Shown: positions 44,380 through 54,052, counted from the stretch's first letter. The stretch is 64,000 nt of DNA from Nocardiopsis sp. JB363 (GCF_900143625.1 NZ_FRFF01000198.1:1-64000); one strand, 5' to 3'. A program made the numbers and translations. The notes: generated by a model not told the origin, from the sequence alone.

Positions 44380-45348
44380 CTACGTCTGTTGGTCGAAGCC
44401 CAGCTTGCGCAGCTGTTTGGGGTCGCGCTGCCAGTCCTTGGCCACGCGCACCCGCAGGTCCAGGAAGACCCGCCGGCCCAGCAGACCCTCGATCTGCTTA
44501 CGGGCCCGCGAACCCACGTCCCGTAGCCGCGTGCCCTTGGACCCGATCACGATCGCCTTCTGGCTGGACCGCTCCACGTACAAGGACGCGTAGATGTCCA
44601 CCAGTTCCTTACCGGGCTTGGTGTTCTCGCGCTCGAACATCTCGTCCACGACCACCGCGATGGAGTGCGGCAGTTCGTCGCGCACGCCCTCCAAAGAGGC
44701 CTCGCGCACCAGTTCGGCCACGAGCATCTCGTCGGGTTCGTCGGTGAGGTCGCCATCGGGGTACAGCGGCGGCCCCTCCGGCAGGTGCGAGCAGAGCACG
44801 TCGGCGGCGGTCTCCAGCTGGTAGCCGCTCCGACCGGACACCGGCACGATGTCGGCCCAGTCGCCCAGCTCGTTCACCGCCATCAGGTGCTCGCCGAGCG
44901 TGTTCTTGTCGACCAGGTCGGCCTTGGTCACCACCGCCACCACCGGGGTGTTGCGCTGCGCGGCCAACTCCTTGGCGATGTAGGTGTCGCCGCGACCGAT
45001 CGGCTCGTTGGCCGGCAGACAGAACACGATCACGTCCACCTCGACCAGCGTGGACCGCACCAGCGAGTCCAGCCGCTCCCCCAACAGGGTGCGGGGTTTG
45101 TGCAGACCTGGTGTGTCCACGATGATCAACTGTGCGTCGGGGCGGTGCACGATCCCGCGCACCGTCCGCCTCGTGGTCTGGGGACGGCTGCTGGTGATCG
45201 CCACCTTCTGCCCGACCAGCGCGTTCATCAAGGTGGACTTGCCGACGTTCGGGCGGCCCACAAAACACGCGAAGCCGCTACGGAAACCCTCCGGATAAGA
45301 GGGCATCTCCAGCGGAACGCGGAGTTTTTCGAGGTCGAGGTCCTTCAT
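44380..45348 (-). CDS. era: GTPase Era
   Basis: A 322-aa ribosome-assembly GTPase that binds the 3' end of 16S rRNA. G-motifs are G1 GRPNVGKSTLMNAL (about 31-44), G3 DTPGLHK, and G4 TKAD in VAVVTKADLVD. The C-terminal KH domain is at about 240-310 with VIGSKGTRLRDVGSRARKQIE. The N-terminus is about 20 residues longer than E. coli Era. GAAGGA lies 4 bases before the ATG. It is last in the phoH-ybeY-CorC-deaminase-era run, 9 bases after the deaminase-like gene. Confidence 0.97.
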   Translation of the reverse strand: MKDLDLEKLRVPLEMPSYPEGFRSGFACFVGRPNVGKSTLMNALVGQKVAITSSRPQTTRRTVRGIVHRPDAQLIIVDTPGLHKPRTLLGERLDSLVRSTLVEVDVIVFCLPANEPIGRGDTYIAKELAAQRNTPVVAVVTKADLVDKNTLGEHLMAVNELGDWADIVPVSGRSGYQLETAADVLCSHLPEGPPLYPDGDLTDEPDEMLVAELVREASLEGVRDELPHSIAVVVDEMFERENTKPGKELVDIYASLYVERSSQKAIVIGSKGTRLRDVGSRARKQIEGLLGRRVFLDLRVRVAKDWQRDPKQLRKLGFDQQT

Positions 45349-45357
45349 CAGTCCTTC

Positions 45358-45702
45358 TCAGCGCCGGGTGATGCTCGCGGGCACCCCGTCGGGGGCCGCG
45401 ATCACCAACACCTGGGTCTTCAGGTCGTCCGCCACCGCGCGGTCGTCCTCGGTCAATTCCTCGGCCTCGGTGACGATTACCGCCGCCTCCAAGGCGGAGG
45501 CCTCGCTGGAGACCGCCGCGGCCACGGCGGCCTGGAGCGCGGACAGGCGCAGCGAGCGCAACGACACCGTGGTGGCCGCGTACGTGCGGCCCGTCTCATC
45601 GCGCACCGCGGCGCCCTCGGCGGTCGCGTTGCGTGCCCGGGAGGCGCGCGCGAGCGTGATGAGCTTGGCGTCCTCGGGGCCGAGCCCCGTCGTGTCCGTC
45701 AC
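45358..45702 (-). CDS. cytidine-deaminase-like protein lacking the zinc motifs
   Basis: A 114-aa protein with the cytidine deaminase fold pattern: a helix EDAKLITLARASRARNATAEGAAV, a strand GRTYAATTVSLRSLRLSAL, then a helix ALQAAVAAAVSSEAS. The catalytic HAE/CAE is absent where it is expected and there is no PCxxC, so zinc-dependent deamination is very unlikely. Similar small proteins occupy the same slot between era and CorC genes in other actinobacteria, implying a conserved non-catalytic role. It overlaps the CorC gene start region by 4 bases. Confidence 0.75.
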   Translation of the reverse strand: MTDTTGLGPEDAKLITLARASRARNATAEGAAVRDETGRTYAATTVSLRSLRLSALQAAVAAAVSSEASALEAAVIVTEAEELTEDDRAVADDLKTQVLVIAAPDGVPASITRR

Positions 45703-47090
45703 TGGTCCGTGCTCCTTACGTTCTCTTCCTTGCCCCGCTCGGGTTCGGAGTCCTCCTCCGGCAACCGTTCCACCAGGACGGTCGTCATCCGGTTGCGGCG
45801 GCTGCTCTTGCCCTCCAGGGTGAGCCTGAGTCCAGCGTATTCGGCCTGGGCCCCTCCGGCGGGGACCCGACCCAGCACGAACGCGACGAGTCCGCCCACG
45901 GTCTCCACGTCGGACACCTCCAGGTCGAGTTCGGGGAAGACTTCGGCGAGCTCGCCCAGTGGAAGGCGCGCGGTCACCCGGACTCGGGACTCGTCCAGAC
46001 GCTCCACCGGCGCGATCTCGTGGTCGTACTCGTCGGTGATCTCCCCGACGATCTCCTCCACGATGTCCTCGATGGTGACCAGACCGGCGGTCCCGCCGTA
46101 CTCGTCGATGGCCACCGCCACGTGGTTGCGCTGCTTCTGCATCTCGCGCAGCAGTTCGTCGATCGGCTTGGTGTCGGGGACGTAGGTGGCCTGGCGCATG
46201 ACGTCGCCCGCGGTCAGCGGCACGTCCTCGGCGCCGCCCGCGGCCGCCGCCCAGCGGTCGCGCAGCCGCTCCACCAGGTCCTTGAGGTAGAGGATGCCCA
46301 CGACGTCGTCCTCGTCCTCACCCGTGACCGGGATGCGCGAGTATCCGCTGCCCAACGCGAGGGTGAGCACCGCGTCGGCGTCGGCGTCGCGCCCGGTGAA
46401 GACGATGTCGGGCCGGGGCACCATGACCTCGCGCACGGAGGTGTCGTCGAGCTTGAACACGGAGTGGATCATCTGCCGTTCCTCGGCGTCGATGACCTCC
46501 CCTCGTTCGGCCAGGTCCACCAACTGCCGCAGTTCGGTCTCGGTGCTGAAGGGCCCCTCGCGGTCGCCCTTACCGCGCGGGGTGAGCGCTCGGCCCGCCC
46601 CGACCAGCAGTCGGGCCAGGGGGCCCAGAACGACCTGCGCCGGGTGGATGACCGCGGCGCTGACCCGGGCGACGGGACCGGCGAACTGGCGACCGAGGAT
46701 GCGCGGGGTGACGGCGATCAGGACGCACTCCACCACGATCATCGCGACGGCGGTCAGGACGAGCGCGGGCCACCCGATTCCCAGCAGGAACACCATGCCC
46801 ACGCCGGCGGCCAGGACGGCGCACACCTCGCACACCACACGCAGGAACAGCAGCATGTTGAGGTGCGCGGTGGGCTCCGCGGCCACCCGCTCCCAAGCGG
46901 GGCTCGCCTTGACGGCGCGTTCACCGTAGGTCGCCTCCAGGCCGACCGCCATCACTCGGGTGACGGCGACCTCGGCGGCCACCAGGAACCCGGCCATCGC
47001 GATCAGCACCAACGCCACGAGCAGGGCCAGCGCCCATTCCCAGGGTTCCCCGGTGCTCACCGGGGCCAGGTCCGGCCAGATCGCGCTCAT
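45699..47090 (-). CDS. CNNM/CorC-type DUF21-CBS transporter-associated protein
   Basis: A 463-aa membrane protein. The N-terminal DUF21 domain (about 1-190) has hydrophobic segments such as [25 protein letters not shown] pair follows (about 210-335): [29 protein letters not shown] and [13 protein letters not shown]. The acidic link [20 protein letters not shown] leads to a C-terminal CorC_HlyC domain (about 350-430). The family is associated with Mg2+/Co2+ efflux or resistance. It is translationally coupled to ybeY (ATGA overlap) upstream and the deaminase-like gene downstream. Confidence 0.92.
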   Translation of the reverse strand: MSAIWPDLAPVSTGEPWEWALALLVALVLIAMAGFLVAAEVAVTRVMAVGLEATYGERAVKASPAWERVAAEPTAHLNMLLFLRVVCEVCAVLAAGVGMVFLLGIGWPALVLTAVAMIVVECVLIAVTPRILGRQFAGPVARVSAAVIHPAQVVLGPLARLLVGAGRALTPRGKGDREGPFSTETELRQLVDLAERGEVIDAEERQMIHSVFKLDDTSVREVMVPRPDIVFTGRDADADAVLTLALGSGYSRIPVTGEDEDDVVGILYLKDLVERLRDRWAAAAGGAEDVPLTAGDVMRQATYVPDTKPIDELLREMQKQRNHVAVAIDEYGGTAGLVTIEDIVEEIVGEITDEYDHEIAPVERLDESRVRVTARLPLGELAEVFPELDLEVSDVETVGGLVAFVLGRVPAGGAQAEYAGLRLTLEGKSSRRNRMTTVLVERLPEEDSEPERGKEENVRSTDQ

Positions 47091-47584
47091 CGGGCGGTCT
47101 CGTCCCCTTCGAGTTCGGCCTTCCGCGCGGCTTCGCGCTCACTCCAGGAGGCGAGGATCTCGCCCTGGAGCCCGAACATCTCCTTGTGCTCGTCGGGATC
47201 GGCGTGGTCGTAGCCGAGCAGGTGCAGGATGCCGTGGGTGCACAGCAGGTCGATCTCGGCCTGGGTGCCGTGCCCGGCCTCCTCGCCCTGGCGTTCGGCG
47301 ACCTGCGGGCAGATGATCACGTCACCGAGCACCCCGAGGTCGCTGGTGCGGCCGGGTCCACCGGGACGCAGCTCGTCCATGGGGAACGAGAGAACGTCCG
47401 TGGGACCGGGTTCGTCCATCCAGCGCACGTGCAGGTCGGTCATCGTCCCTTCGTCCACCAGCACGACGGAAAGCTCGGCCAACGGGTGGACGCGCATGGC
47501 GTCGAGCACGTGCCGGGCGAGGCGGGAAAGCCTCTCCTCGTCCATGGTGGAGACGCCGGACTCGTTGGCGACGTCGATACTCAT
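47087..47584 (-). CDS. ybeY: endoribonuclease YbeY
   Basis: A 165-aa metal-dependent endoribonuclease in 16S rRNA 3'-end maturation and ribosome quality control. The zinc motif [17 protein letters not shown] (H-x3-H-x5-H) is at about residues 116-132. The partner block is [18 protein letters not shown]...[11 protein letters not shown], with the conserved Arg in VRWM. It lies downstream of phoH after a 139-base gap containing a strong hairpin and is coupled to the CorC gene by a 4-base overlap. Confidence 0.95.
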   Translation of the reverse strand: MSIDVANESGVSTMDEERLSRLARHVLDAMRVHPLAELSVVLVDEGTMTDLHVRWMDEPGPTDVLSFPMDELRPGGPGRTSDLGVLGDVIICPQVAERQGEEAGHGTQAEIDLLCTHGILHLLGYDHADPDEHKEMFGLQGEILASWSEREAARKAELEGDETAR

Positions 47585-47669
47585 CGGATTGTCGGTGCCT
47601 CACTTGATCGATGGTGGTCGGCGGGGCGGCCCCACCGGGCGTTCTCGCGCCAACGCCGTATCCGACAGC

Positions 47670-47698
47670 GGTGGGCCCGCGCACGTGGCGGGCCCACC
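47670..47698 (-). terminator. hairpin between phoH and ybeY
   Basis: A perfect 11-bp stem (47670-47680 with 47688-47698) has a 7-base loop, 26 bases after the phoH stop, within what is usually a continuous operon. It could attenuate ybeY-era expression or separate two transcripts. Confidence 0.6.
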
Positions 47699-47723
47699 GG
47701 CCGGTGTCACTACGTACTCTTCC

Positions 47724-48752
47724 TCAGTCTGCCCGGTTCCGGCCGCCCGCGTCGCCGCCGCCCTTGCCCTGAGCGACGTCGTAGCGGTCGTAGGCGTCGA
47801 CGATCTGGCCCACGAGCTTGTGCCTGACGACATCCTCGCTGGTCAGCCGACAGAAGGCGATGTCGTCGACATCACGCAGGATGTTCTCGATGGTGCGCAG
47901 TCCGCTGGTCTGCCCACCGGGCAGGTCGACCTGGGTGACGTCACCGGTGACCACGATCTTGGACCCGAAACCCAGACGCGTGAGGAACATCTTCATCTGC
48001 TCCGGCGAGGTGTTCTGCGCCTCGTCCAGGATGATGAAGGAGTCATTGAGGCTTCTGCCGCGCATGTACGCCAGGGGGGCGACCTCGATGGTGCCGGCGG
48101 CCATCAGCTTGGGGATGGTCTCCGGGTCGAGCATGTCGTGCAGGGCGTCGTAGAGCGGACGCAGGTAGGGGTCGATCTTGTCGTAGAGGGTGCCGGGCAG
48201 GAAACCCAGACGCTCACCGGCCTCGACCGCGGGACGGGTGAGGATGATCCGGTTGACCTCCTTGTCCTGCAGGGCCTGGACCGCCTTGGCCATCGCCAGG
48301 TACGTCTTTCCGGTACCCGCCGGGCCGATGCCGAAGACCACGGTGTGCTGGTCGATGATGTCGACGTACCGCTTCTGGTTCAGCGTCTTCGGGCGGATGG
48401 TCTTGCCCCGGTTGGACAGGATGTTCGTGGTGAGCACGTCCGCGGGGCGTTGGTTCCCCGGGGCGCTCAACATGTGGATCATGCGCTCGATCGTGTCCGG
48501 GGTGACGTGCGTACCGCTCTTGGCGAGTTCGATGAGCTCTTCCACGAGGCGGACCACGACGGCCGTCTCCTCGGGGTCCCCCTTGATCGTGAACTCGTTG
48601 CCGCGGACGTGGATGTCACTGTCGAAGGCCCGCTCCAGCGCCCGGAGCAGTTCGTCACCCGAGCCGAGCAGACTGATCATCGTGTGCTCGTCCGGCACCA
48701 CGACCTTGACCTGGCTGCCGGCGTCCGGGTGCGTATGAGTTGACTCGGCCAT
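47724..48752 (-). CDS. phoH: PhoH family ATPase
   Basis: A 342-aa cytosolic protein. An N-terminal KH-like region (about 20-95) precedes the PhoH P-loop domain. Walker A is [20 protein letters not shown] (about 137-156), followed by [18 protein letters not shown], the Walker B region [23 protein letters not shown], and [13 protein letters not shown] (sensor motif). Relatives are RNA-related helicase-like ATPases. The ybeY neighbourhood supports a role in rRNA or ribosome maturation. Confidence 0.94.
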   Translation of the reverse strand: MAESTHTHPDAGSQVKVVVPDEHTMISLLGSGDELLRALERAFDSDIHVRGNEFTIKGDPEETAVVVRLVEELIELAKSGTHVTPDTIERMIHMLSAPGNQRPADVLTTNILSNRGKTIRPKTLNQKRYVDIIDQHTVVFGIGPAGTGKTYLAMAKAVQALQDKEVNRIILTRPAVEAGERLGFLPGTLYDKIDPYLRPLYDALHDMLDPETIPKLMAAGTIEVAPLAYMRGRSLNDSFIILDEAQNTSPEQMKMFLTRLGFGSKIVVTGDVTQVDLPGGQTSGLRTIENILRDVDDIAFCRLTSEDVVRHKLVGQIVDAYDRYDVAQGKGGGDAGGRNRAD

Positions 48753-48881
48753 GGTGTGGCCTTGCGGCCGCTGTCCCTACCCTTCGGTCACGGGCCCCTC
48801 GTCGGGGCCGGGTCCCGGGCTCGGCACCGCGGTCGACGGCGCCGTCCCGGCTCACCACGGGGTTCGTGACTCCCGAAGTGG

Positions 48882-48954
48882 CCGGTGGGGCCCTGTGCAC
48901 GAGTCTACCAAGATGCATCCTGCGGACTCGATGGGTCGAATCCGGCCCCACCGG
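48882..48954. repeat. long-range inverted repeat upstream of phoH
   Basis: CCGGTGGGGCC (48882-48892) and GGCCCCACCGG (48944-48954) are perfectly complementary, with 51 bases between them. They lie between the HIT gene stop and the phoH start. It could be the HIT terminator with a long loop or a phoH leader element. Confidence 0.4.
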
Positions 48955-48964
48955 AGGAACCGGA

Positions 48965-49315
48965 CTACCCGGGAGGCCAGTTGAGGCCACGGCCGCCCAG
49001 GAGGTGTCCGTGGAGGTGGAACACCGTCTGCCCGGCGCCGGCACCGGTGTTGAAGACGAGTCGGTAGCCGGTCTCGGCGATGCCCTCGGCCACGGCGACC
49101 TCGTGGGCCTCCCGGGCCAGGACGTCCATCAGACCGGTGTCGCCGGCGGACGCGGAGGCGACGTCGGGGTGGTGTTCGCGCGGGATCACCAGAACGTGGG
49201 TGGGCGCCTGGGGGTTGATGTCGCGGAAGGCCACCGTGCGCTCTCCCTCACGGACGATCTCCGCCGGCACCTCCCCCTCGACGATCTTGCAGAAAAGGCA
49301 GTCGGGATCGACCAT
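48965..49315 (-). CDS. HIT-family nucleotide hydrolase (HINT-like)
   Basis: A 116-aa HIT protein, probably an adenosine phosphoramidase or Ap-nucleotide hydrolase. Signatures are the N-terminal DCLFCKIVEGEVPAEIVRE, the strand HVLVIPREHHPDVASA, and the histidine triad TVFHLHGHLLGGRGLNWPPG at the C-terminus (about 97-116). GGAAGGTG lies before the ATG at 49315. Its position between the rsmE and phoH blocks is typical of actinobacteria. Confidence 0.94.
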   Translation of the reverse strand: MVDPDCLFCKIVEGEVPAEIVREGERTVAFRDINPQAPTHVLVIPREHHPDVASASAGDTGLMDVLAREAHEVAVAEGIAETGYRLVFNTGAGAGQTVFHLHGHLLGGRGLNWPPG

Positions 49316-49596
49316 CGCACACCTTCCATCTCGGGACCCGTGCCGTGCGGCGAGGCCCTTACCCGGTTCGTTCGTGGACCATGATGCCGCAGTGACCCGT
49401 CGGCCGCAGGGGACACAGGAGGGAGATGAACTCTCAACCTTTCCGAAACCGATCGGATCATGGTTCCCCTGACGACAGTGGGATCCGGCACGATAGGCTT
49501 GGCGTCCGTGCGCGTCAGGGCGTCTGCTCCGCCTGCCGTTCGGCCGGATTCGGCGTGTTCGGATGGGAACGCACATCTACTTGGAAAAGAAGAGGT

Positions 49597-50187
49597 ATGC
49601 CCTTTCGTAAACCCCGCGACAAGGGTGTGCGTCGAACAGATGTGACGACAGAAACCATGGTTGCCGGGGCCACCACGGCACCGCTCTCGGTCGAGTGGGA
49701 CGCCGACCACGCCGTGACGGAGCTCTACCGAGAGCACTACCGTCCGCTCGTCCGGCTCGCCACCCTTCTGCTCCGAGACCACGCGACCGCCGAAGAGGTC
49801 GTCCAGGACGCCTTCGTCGCGATGCACGGAGCCTGGCGCCGCCTGCGGGATCCCAACAAGGCGCTCTCCTACCTACGTCAAGCGGTGGTGAACAAGGCCA
49901 GGTCCGTCCTGCGCCACCGCGCCGTGGTCGAGAAGCACGCCCCCAAGGCCCTCCCGGACGCTCCCAGCGCCGAACACGGTGCCATGAACCTGTTGGAGCG
50001 CGAGGCCGTCATCCGTGCCCTGCGCAAACTTCCCACCCGCCAGCGAGAGGCCATCGTGCTCCGGTACTACGGCGACCTGTCCGAAGCACAGATCGCCGAT
50101 GCCATGGGCATCAGCCGCGGCGCGGTCAAGAGCCACACCTCCCGTGGTGTTTCCGCGCTCCGCTCTGCACTGGAGCAGACCACATGA
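49597..50187 (+). CDS. ECF RNA polymerase sigma factor (SigE-family type)
   Basis: A 196-aa sigma factor. Region 2 is at about residues 40-105 (VTELYREHYRPLVRLATLLLRDHATAEEVVQDAF...AWRRLRDPNKALSYLRQAVVN). Region 4 is at about 135-190 (ALRKLPTRQREAIVLRYYGDLSEAQIADAMGISRGAVKSHTSRG). The start is uncertain; AAGAGG lies just before the ATG at 49597. A further ATG near 49657 would still keep region 2. It overlaps the next gene (ATGA), which encodes a membrane protein and may be its anti-sigma partner. Confidence 0.9.
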   Translation: MPFRKPRDKGVRRTDVTTETMVAGATTAPLSVEWDADHAVTELYREHYRPLVRLATLLLRDHATAEEVVQDAFVAMHGAWRRLRDPNKALSYLRQAVVNKARSVLRHRAVVEKHAPKALPDAPSAEHGAMNLLEREAVIRALRKLPTRQREAIVLRYYGDLSEAQIADAMGISRGAVKSHTSRGVSALRSALEQTT

Positions 50188-50900
50188 GCAGCCCCAACGA
50201 CCCGAACACACCGGAGTTCGAGGACCGACTCCGGCAGGCCCTCCGCGCCGAGGCGGACGAGTTCACACCGTCGGCCGAGGGCCTCAACCTGATCCGCGAG
50301 CGCACCGAACGCAGCCGTGGCGCGTTCTGGTTCGGTCTGCCCTGGCTACGACCGGTCGCGGCGGTGGCGGGGGCCGTGCTCATCGCCGGATCGGTGATCA
50401 TGTCGAGCCCCCAGGTGCGCGACCAGGTGATGGAGATCGTGCCGGCGGGCGCGGACCGTGAGGGCACGCCGCCCTCCGCCGGCGGGGGCCAGGACGGGGA
50501 CGCCGCCGCGCCGTCCACCGCGAGCGACTCCGCGACCGGGTCCAGTCATCCCACCCAAGAGCCCGAAGAGGGCTCTCAGGCCTCCCCGTCCCCCGAGGGC
50601 GAATCGGGCACCGAGGAGGAGGGCCAGGAGGCCACCGCCTCCTGCCCGCCCCAGGACGAGGTCACGCCCACCGCGACCGAATCCGAACGGGACGAGGACG
50701 AGAGGGAGGCGGCCTCCGCCGACCCCGAGTGCGACCCGGAGCAGCAGCCGACGGACGAGCCGACCAGCCCCGGTACGCCCCCCGGCACCGACCCGGAGGA
50801 CGACCCCGAGGACGATGAGTCCCCCGGCGGCGGCACCCCCGGCAACGGGAACAACGGCGGCGGAAACGGTGCCGACGACGAGCTCCCCAGCACCCAGTGA
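50184..50900 (+). CDS. membrane protein coupled to the ECF sigma gene (possible anti-sigma factor)
   Basis: A 238-aa protein with a short cytosolic N-terminus (FEDRLRQALRAEADEFTPSAEGLNLIRER, about 12-42), a single membrane segment (WLRPVAAVAGAVLIAGSVIM, about 55-75) and a long Pro/Glu/Asp/Ser/Gly-rich low-complexity tail of about 150 residues. The topology and 4-base overlap with the sigma gene fit a sigma-binding membrane anchor. No zinc-binding HxxxCxxC motif is present, so it is not a typical ZAS anti-sigma factor. The extracytoplasmic tail is likely unstructured. Function inferred from context only. Confidence 0.75.
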   Translation: MSSPNDPNTPEFEDRLRQALRAEADEFTPSAEGLNLIRERTERSRGAFWFGLPWLRPVAAVAGAVLIAGSVIMSSPQVRDQVMEIVPAGADREGTPPSAGGGQDGDAAAPSTASDSATGSSHPTQEPEEGSQASPSPEGESGTEEEGQEATASCPPQDEVTPTATESERDEDEREAASADPECDPEQQPTDEPTSPGTPPGTDPEDDPEDDESPGGGTPGNGNNGGGNGADDELPSTQ

Positions 50901-50930
50901 CCTCGATGACATGACCTGGAGAACAGGAGA

Positions 50931-50957
50931 GGGGCCCGCGCTATGAGCGCGGGCCCC
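50931..50957 (+). terminator. terminator after the sigma/anti-sigma pair
   Basis: A perfect 12-bp stem (50931-50942 with 50946-50957) has a 3-base loop and is followed by TTCTCGTT. It also faces the stop of convergent rsmE 15 bases away. Confidence 0.8.
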
Positions 50958-50971
50958 TTCTCGTTATCGTT

Positions 50972-51709
50972 TCACCAACGACCGGTGCGGGCCTGAAGCA
51001 GCGCCAGGGCCGCTACCCCGGCGGTGGAGGTGCGCAGGACCGAGTCGCCCAGAAGCGCCCGTACGGCGCCCGCCTCGTCGAAGGCGGCGAGCTCCGCGTC
51101 GGACACCCCGCCCTCGGGCCCCACCACCAGTACGACTTCGGTGACGGAGTCCGGCAGCGGCAGTCGGGACAGCCGTTCGGCCGCGCCCTCGTGCAGTACC
51201 ACCGCCAGGTCGGCGTCGGCGAGCAACGCCGCCGCGCCCTTGCGGTCCACGGGTTCGGTGACCTCGGGCAGGTGGGCCCTACGGGCCTGCTTGCCGGCCT
51301 CCCGGGCCACGGCCCTCCACTTGGCGAGGGCCTTGGCGCCCCGGTCGCCCTTCCACTGGGTGACGCACCGTTCCGCGGCCCAGGGAACGATGGTGTCCAC
51401 CCCGACCTCGGTCATCGTCTCCACCGCGAGCTCGCCCCGGTCCCGCTTGGGCAGGGCTTGGAGCACGGTCAGGCGAGGACTCGCCTCGGGTTCGTCGAGG
51501 CGTTCGAGGACCCGGCAGAGAAGCGTCTCCTTGCCGATGACCTCCACCACCTCGCACCGCGCCCGCAGGCCGAGACCGTCGGAGAGATCGACGGTCTCGC
51601 CCTCACGGACGCGTCGGACCGCGGCGGCGTGCCGCCCCTCGGGCCCGTCGAGCCGGATCCGGTCGGCGGCCAGGGCCGCGGTGTCGACCAGGAAGACCGG
51701 TGGGGTCAC
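50972..51709 (-). CDS. rsmE: 16S rRNA (uracil-1498-N3)-methyltransferase
   Basis: A 245-aa SPOUT methyltransferase that methylates U1498 of 16S rRNA. The N-terminal PUA-like domain includes [20 protein letters not shown]. The C-terminal trefoil knot has [43 protein letters not shown] and [19 protein letters not shown]. The GTG start overlaps the dnaJ stop (GTGA), giving an hrcA-dnaJ-rsmE operon. Confidence 0.95.
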   Translation of the reverse strand: MTPPVFLVDTAALAADRIRLDGPEGRHAAAVRRVREGETVDLSDGLGLRARCEVVEVIGKETLLCRVLERLDEPEASPRLTVLQALPKRDRGELAVETMTEVGVDTIVPWAAERCVTQWKGDRGAKALAKWRAVAREAGKQARRAHLPEVTEPVDRKGAAALLADADLAVVLHEGAAERLSRLPLPDSVTEVVLVVGPEGGVSDAELAAFDEAGAVRALLGDSVLRTSTAGVAALALLQARTGRW

Positions 51710-52857
51710 TTGCCGGCGCCGAAGGCATCTCGGATCTTGGAGAAGAACCCGCCGTGACCGGGACTGAACCGGCCCGGGTTCTGGTCCTCGCCGCGCAGCT
51801 CGGCGAACTTGCGCAGGAGCACCTCCTGCTCCTCGTCGAGCTTGCTCGGCGTCTCCACGTCCACGCGGATGCGCAGGTCGCCCCGCCCACCACCGTCGAG
51901 GTGACTGACGCCCTTACCGGGCAGGGTGATGATGTGTCCGGAGTTGGTGCCCGGGCGCAGGTCGAGGTTCTCCGTGCCGTCGAGGGTGTCGAAGGCGAAG
52001 GAGGCTCCCAGCGCGGCCGCGGTCATCGGCACCGCGATGGTGCAGTGCAGGTCGTCGCCGCGCCGCTCGAAGGTCGGGTGCGCCTTCTGGACGATCTCCA
52101 AAATGATGTCACCGCGCGGTCCGCCGTTGGGGCCGACCTCACCCTCGCCCGCGAGCTGGATGCGGGTGCCGTCGTCCACCCCGGCGGGGATCTTGACGGT
52201 ACGGGTGACCTTCTCCCGGACCCGCCCCTCACCGGCGCAGTCGCCGCAGGGGTTGGTGATGACCGAGCCCTGCCCCGAGCACTGCGGGCAGGGGCGCGAG
52301 GTCATGACCTGACCCAGGAAGGAGCGCGTGACCTGGGAGACCTCACCCTGGCCATGGCACATGTCACACGTGGAGCGGTGTGAGCCGGCGGCCGTCCCCT
52401 CACCCTGGCAGGTGTCGCACAGGATGGCGGTGGGGAAGGTGATCTCCTTGCTGACGCCGAACGCGGTCTCGACCAGGTCCAGCTCGATGCGGATCTTGAT
52501 GCTGCGTCCGCGCCGGACCCGCTCACGCGGGCCCCGCCCACCGGGCTGACCTCCGCCGAAGAAGGCGTTCATGATGTCGTCGAAGGCGAATCCGCCGGCG
52601 CCGCCGAAACCACCGGCGCCGCCACCGCCTCCACCACCAGGGGCGAAGGGGTCATGGCCCATGTCGAACATCCGACGCTTGTTCTCGTCGGAGAGGACCT
52701 CGTAGGCCTGGGTCACCTCCTTGAAGCGCTCCTGAGTCGCCGGGTCCGGGTTGATGTCCGGATGCAGCTCGCGCGCGAGCCGCCGGTACGCCTTTTTGAT
52801 CTCGTCCTTGGACGCGTCGCGACGCACCCCGAGAACCTGGTAATAGTCTCTGGCCAC
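51706..52857 (-). CDS. dnaJ: molecular chaperone DnaJ
   Basis: A 383-aa type I Hsp40 co-chaperone of DnaK. The J domain (about 3-70) starts [18 protein letters not shown] and contains HPD in [12 protein letters not shown] Gly/Phe-rich linker includes [12 protein letters not shown]. Four zinc repeats at about 145-215 read [24 protein letters not shown] and CGDCAGEG. The C-terminal substrate domains include [13 protein letters not shown]. The GTG at 52857 is preferred over an upstream ATG that overlaps hrcA, because family proteins begin ARDYY. It is 4 bases after hrcA, in the HrcA/CIRCE regulon. Confidence 0.97.
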   Translation of the reverse strand: MARDYYQVLGVRRDASKDEIKKAYRRLARELHPDINPDPATQERFKEVTQAYEVLSDENKRRMFDMGHDPFAPGGGGGGGAGGFGGAGGFAFDDIMNAFFGGGQPGGRGPRERVRRGRSIKIRIELDLVETAFGVSKEITFPTAILCDTCQGEGTAAGSHRSTCDMCHGQGEVSQVTRSFLGQVMTSRPCPQCSGQGSVITNPCGDCAGEGRVREKVTRTVKIPAGVDDGTRIQLAGEGEVGPNGGPRGDIILEIVQKAHPTFERRGDDLHCTIAVPMTAAALGASFAFDTLDGTENLDLRPGTNSGHIITLPGKGVSHLDGGGRGDLRIRVDVETPSKLDEEQEVLLRKFAELRGEDQNPGRFSPGHGGFFSKIRDAFGAGK

Positions 52858-52861
52858 TGAG

Positions 52862-53875
52862 TTACTGTCCTGCCAAAATCTGTCCGACATACCGAGCCAC
52901 CGCACGGACGGCGCCCATCGTCCCTGGGTAGTCCATCCGGGTGGGTCCCACCACACCGATCTTGGCCAGCGACTGGTTTCCCACACCGTAGTCGGCCGAC
53001 ACGATGGAGGTGGACCGAAGGCCCTCGTGGAAATTCTCCGCGCCGATGCGCACGGTGAGCATCGAGGGGTCCTTCGCCTCACCCAACAAGCGGATGAGGA
53101 CCATGTTCTCTTCCAGTGCTTCGAGCACTTCCCGCAGGCTCGCCGCGAAATCGACCGCGGCGAGGTTGGCGGTTCCCGCCAGTACGATCTTCTCCTCGTG
53201 TCGTTCGACGAGGCTCTCCAGCAGGACCGTGAGGACGGCGACCGCCACGGGTCTGTCCTCCGGTGCGATCTGCGCGGGAAGGTCGTCCACCGCGTCCGGG
53301 ACCTCACCGAGGTGTTTCCCGGCTATGGCGCGGTTGAGCATGTTGCGCAGATCGTCGACGACGTTCTCGCTGACGGCGCCCAGCCCGTCGATGACGCGCT
53401 GTTCGACCCGCCCGGTGTTGGTGATGACGACCATCATGATGCGTTGGCCGCCGAGGGGTACGAGTTCCACGTGCTGCACCGACGAGCGGGTCAGCGACGG
53501 GTACTGGACGATCGCGACCTGACGGGTCAGCTGCGCGAGCAGCCGCACCGTACGGGCGACGATCTCGTCGAGGTCCACCGCACCGCCGAGGAAGGACTCG
53601 ATGGCTCGGCGTTCGGCCGCCGAGAGCGGCTTGACCGAGGAGAGCCGGTCCACGAACAGGCGATACCCCTTGTCCGTGGGCACCCGCCCGGCGCTGGTGT
53701 GCGGCTGGGCTATGTACCCGTCCTCCTCCAGCGCGACCATGTCGTTGCGAATGGTCGCCGAGGAGACACCGAGCGGATGTCGATCGGCCAACGCCCTGGA
53801 ACCGACGGGTTCATTGGTGTTGACGAAGTCCTCGACAACGGCACGCAGGACCGCGAGCTTGCGCTCGTTCAGCAA
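52862..53875 (-). CDS. hrcA: heat-inducible transcription repressor HrcA
   Basis: A 337-aa repressor of chaperone operons. The winged HTH is at about residues 1-75 ([25 protein letters not shown]...[22 protein letters not shown]). The GAF-like and dimerisation regions follow ([20 protein letters not shown] and [12 protein letters not shown]). The TTG at 53875 is chosen because AGGAGGTG sits 5 bases upstream and [11 protein letters not shown] aligns with family N-termini. A CIRCE element overlaps that ribosome site, so hrcA-dnaJ-rsmE is autoregulated. Confidence 0.95.
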   Translation of the reverse strand: MLNERKLAVLRAVVEDFVNTNEPVGSRALADRHPLGVSSATIRNDMVALEEDGYIAQPHTSAGRVPTDKGYRLFVDRLSSVKPLSAAERRAIESFLGGAVDLDEIVARTVRLLAQLTRQVAIVQYPSLTRSSVQHVELVPLGGQRIMMVVITNTGRVEQRVIDGLGAVSENVVDDLRNMLNRAIAGKHLGEVPDAVDDLPAQIAPEDRPVAVAVLTVLLESLVERHEEKIVLAGTANLAAVDFAASLREVLEALEENMVLIRLLGEAKDPSMLTVRIGAENFHEGLRSTSIVSADYGVGNQSLAKIGVVGPTRMDYPGTMGAVRAVARYVGQILAGQ

Positions 53876-53886
53876 CTCGCCACCTC

Positions 53887-53913
53887 CTGGCACTCCGTGG
53901 TCCTCAGTGCTAA
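53887..53913 (-). promoter_or_regulatory. CIRCE operator
   Basis: On the leftward strand TTAGCACTG (53905-53913), 9 bases, then GAGTGCCAG (53887-53895) match TTAGCACTC-N9-GAGTGCTAA with three mismatches. It is 12 bases upstream of the hrcA TTG start and touches the ribosome site at 53881-53888. Confidence 0.85.
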
Positions 53914-54038
53914 TTCTATGCCCGACCGCAAACGCGTGTGTGTACTCGGCGGTAGTAACACGGGGAAGAGGTGATCTTCTTCCCGACGGAACGGCGACGT
54001 GCGCCACCCGATCGCGTGGGTTCGAGGCCTCCCACCAG

Positions 54039-54044
54039 TACACT
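54039..54044 (+). promoter_or_regulatory. -10 element suggesting a leaderless DUF3097 transcript
   Basis: TACACT (54039-54044) is followed by 8 bases and then the GTG at 54053, and no ribosome site is visible. No good -35 was found at the right distance. Confidence 0.45.
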
Positions 54045-54052
54045 GCGGCACC

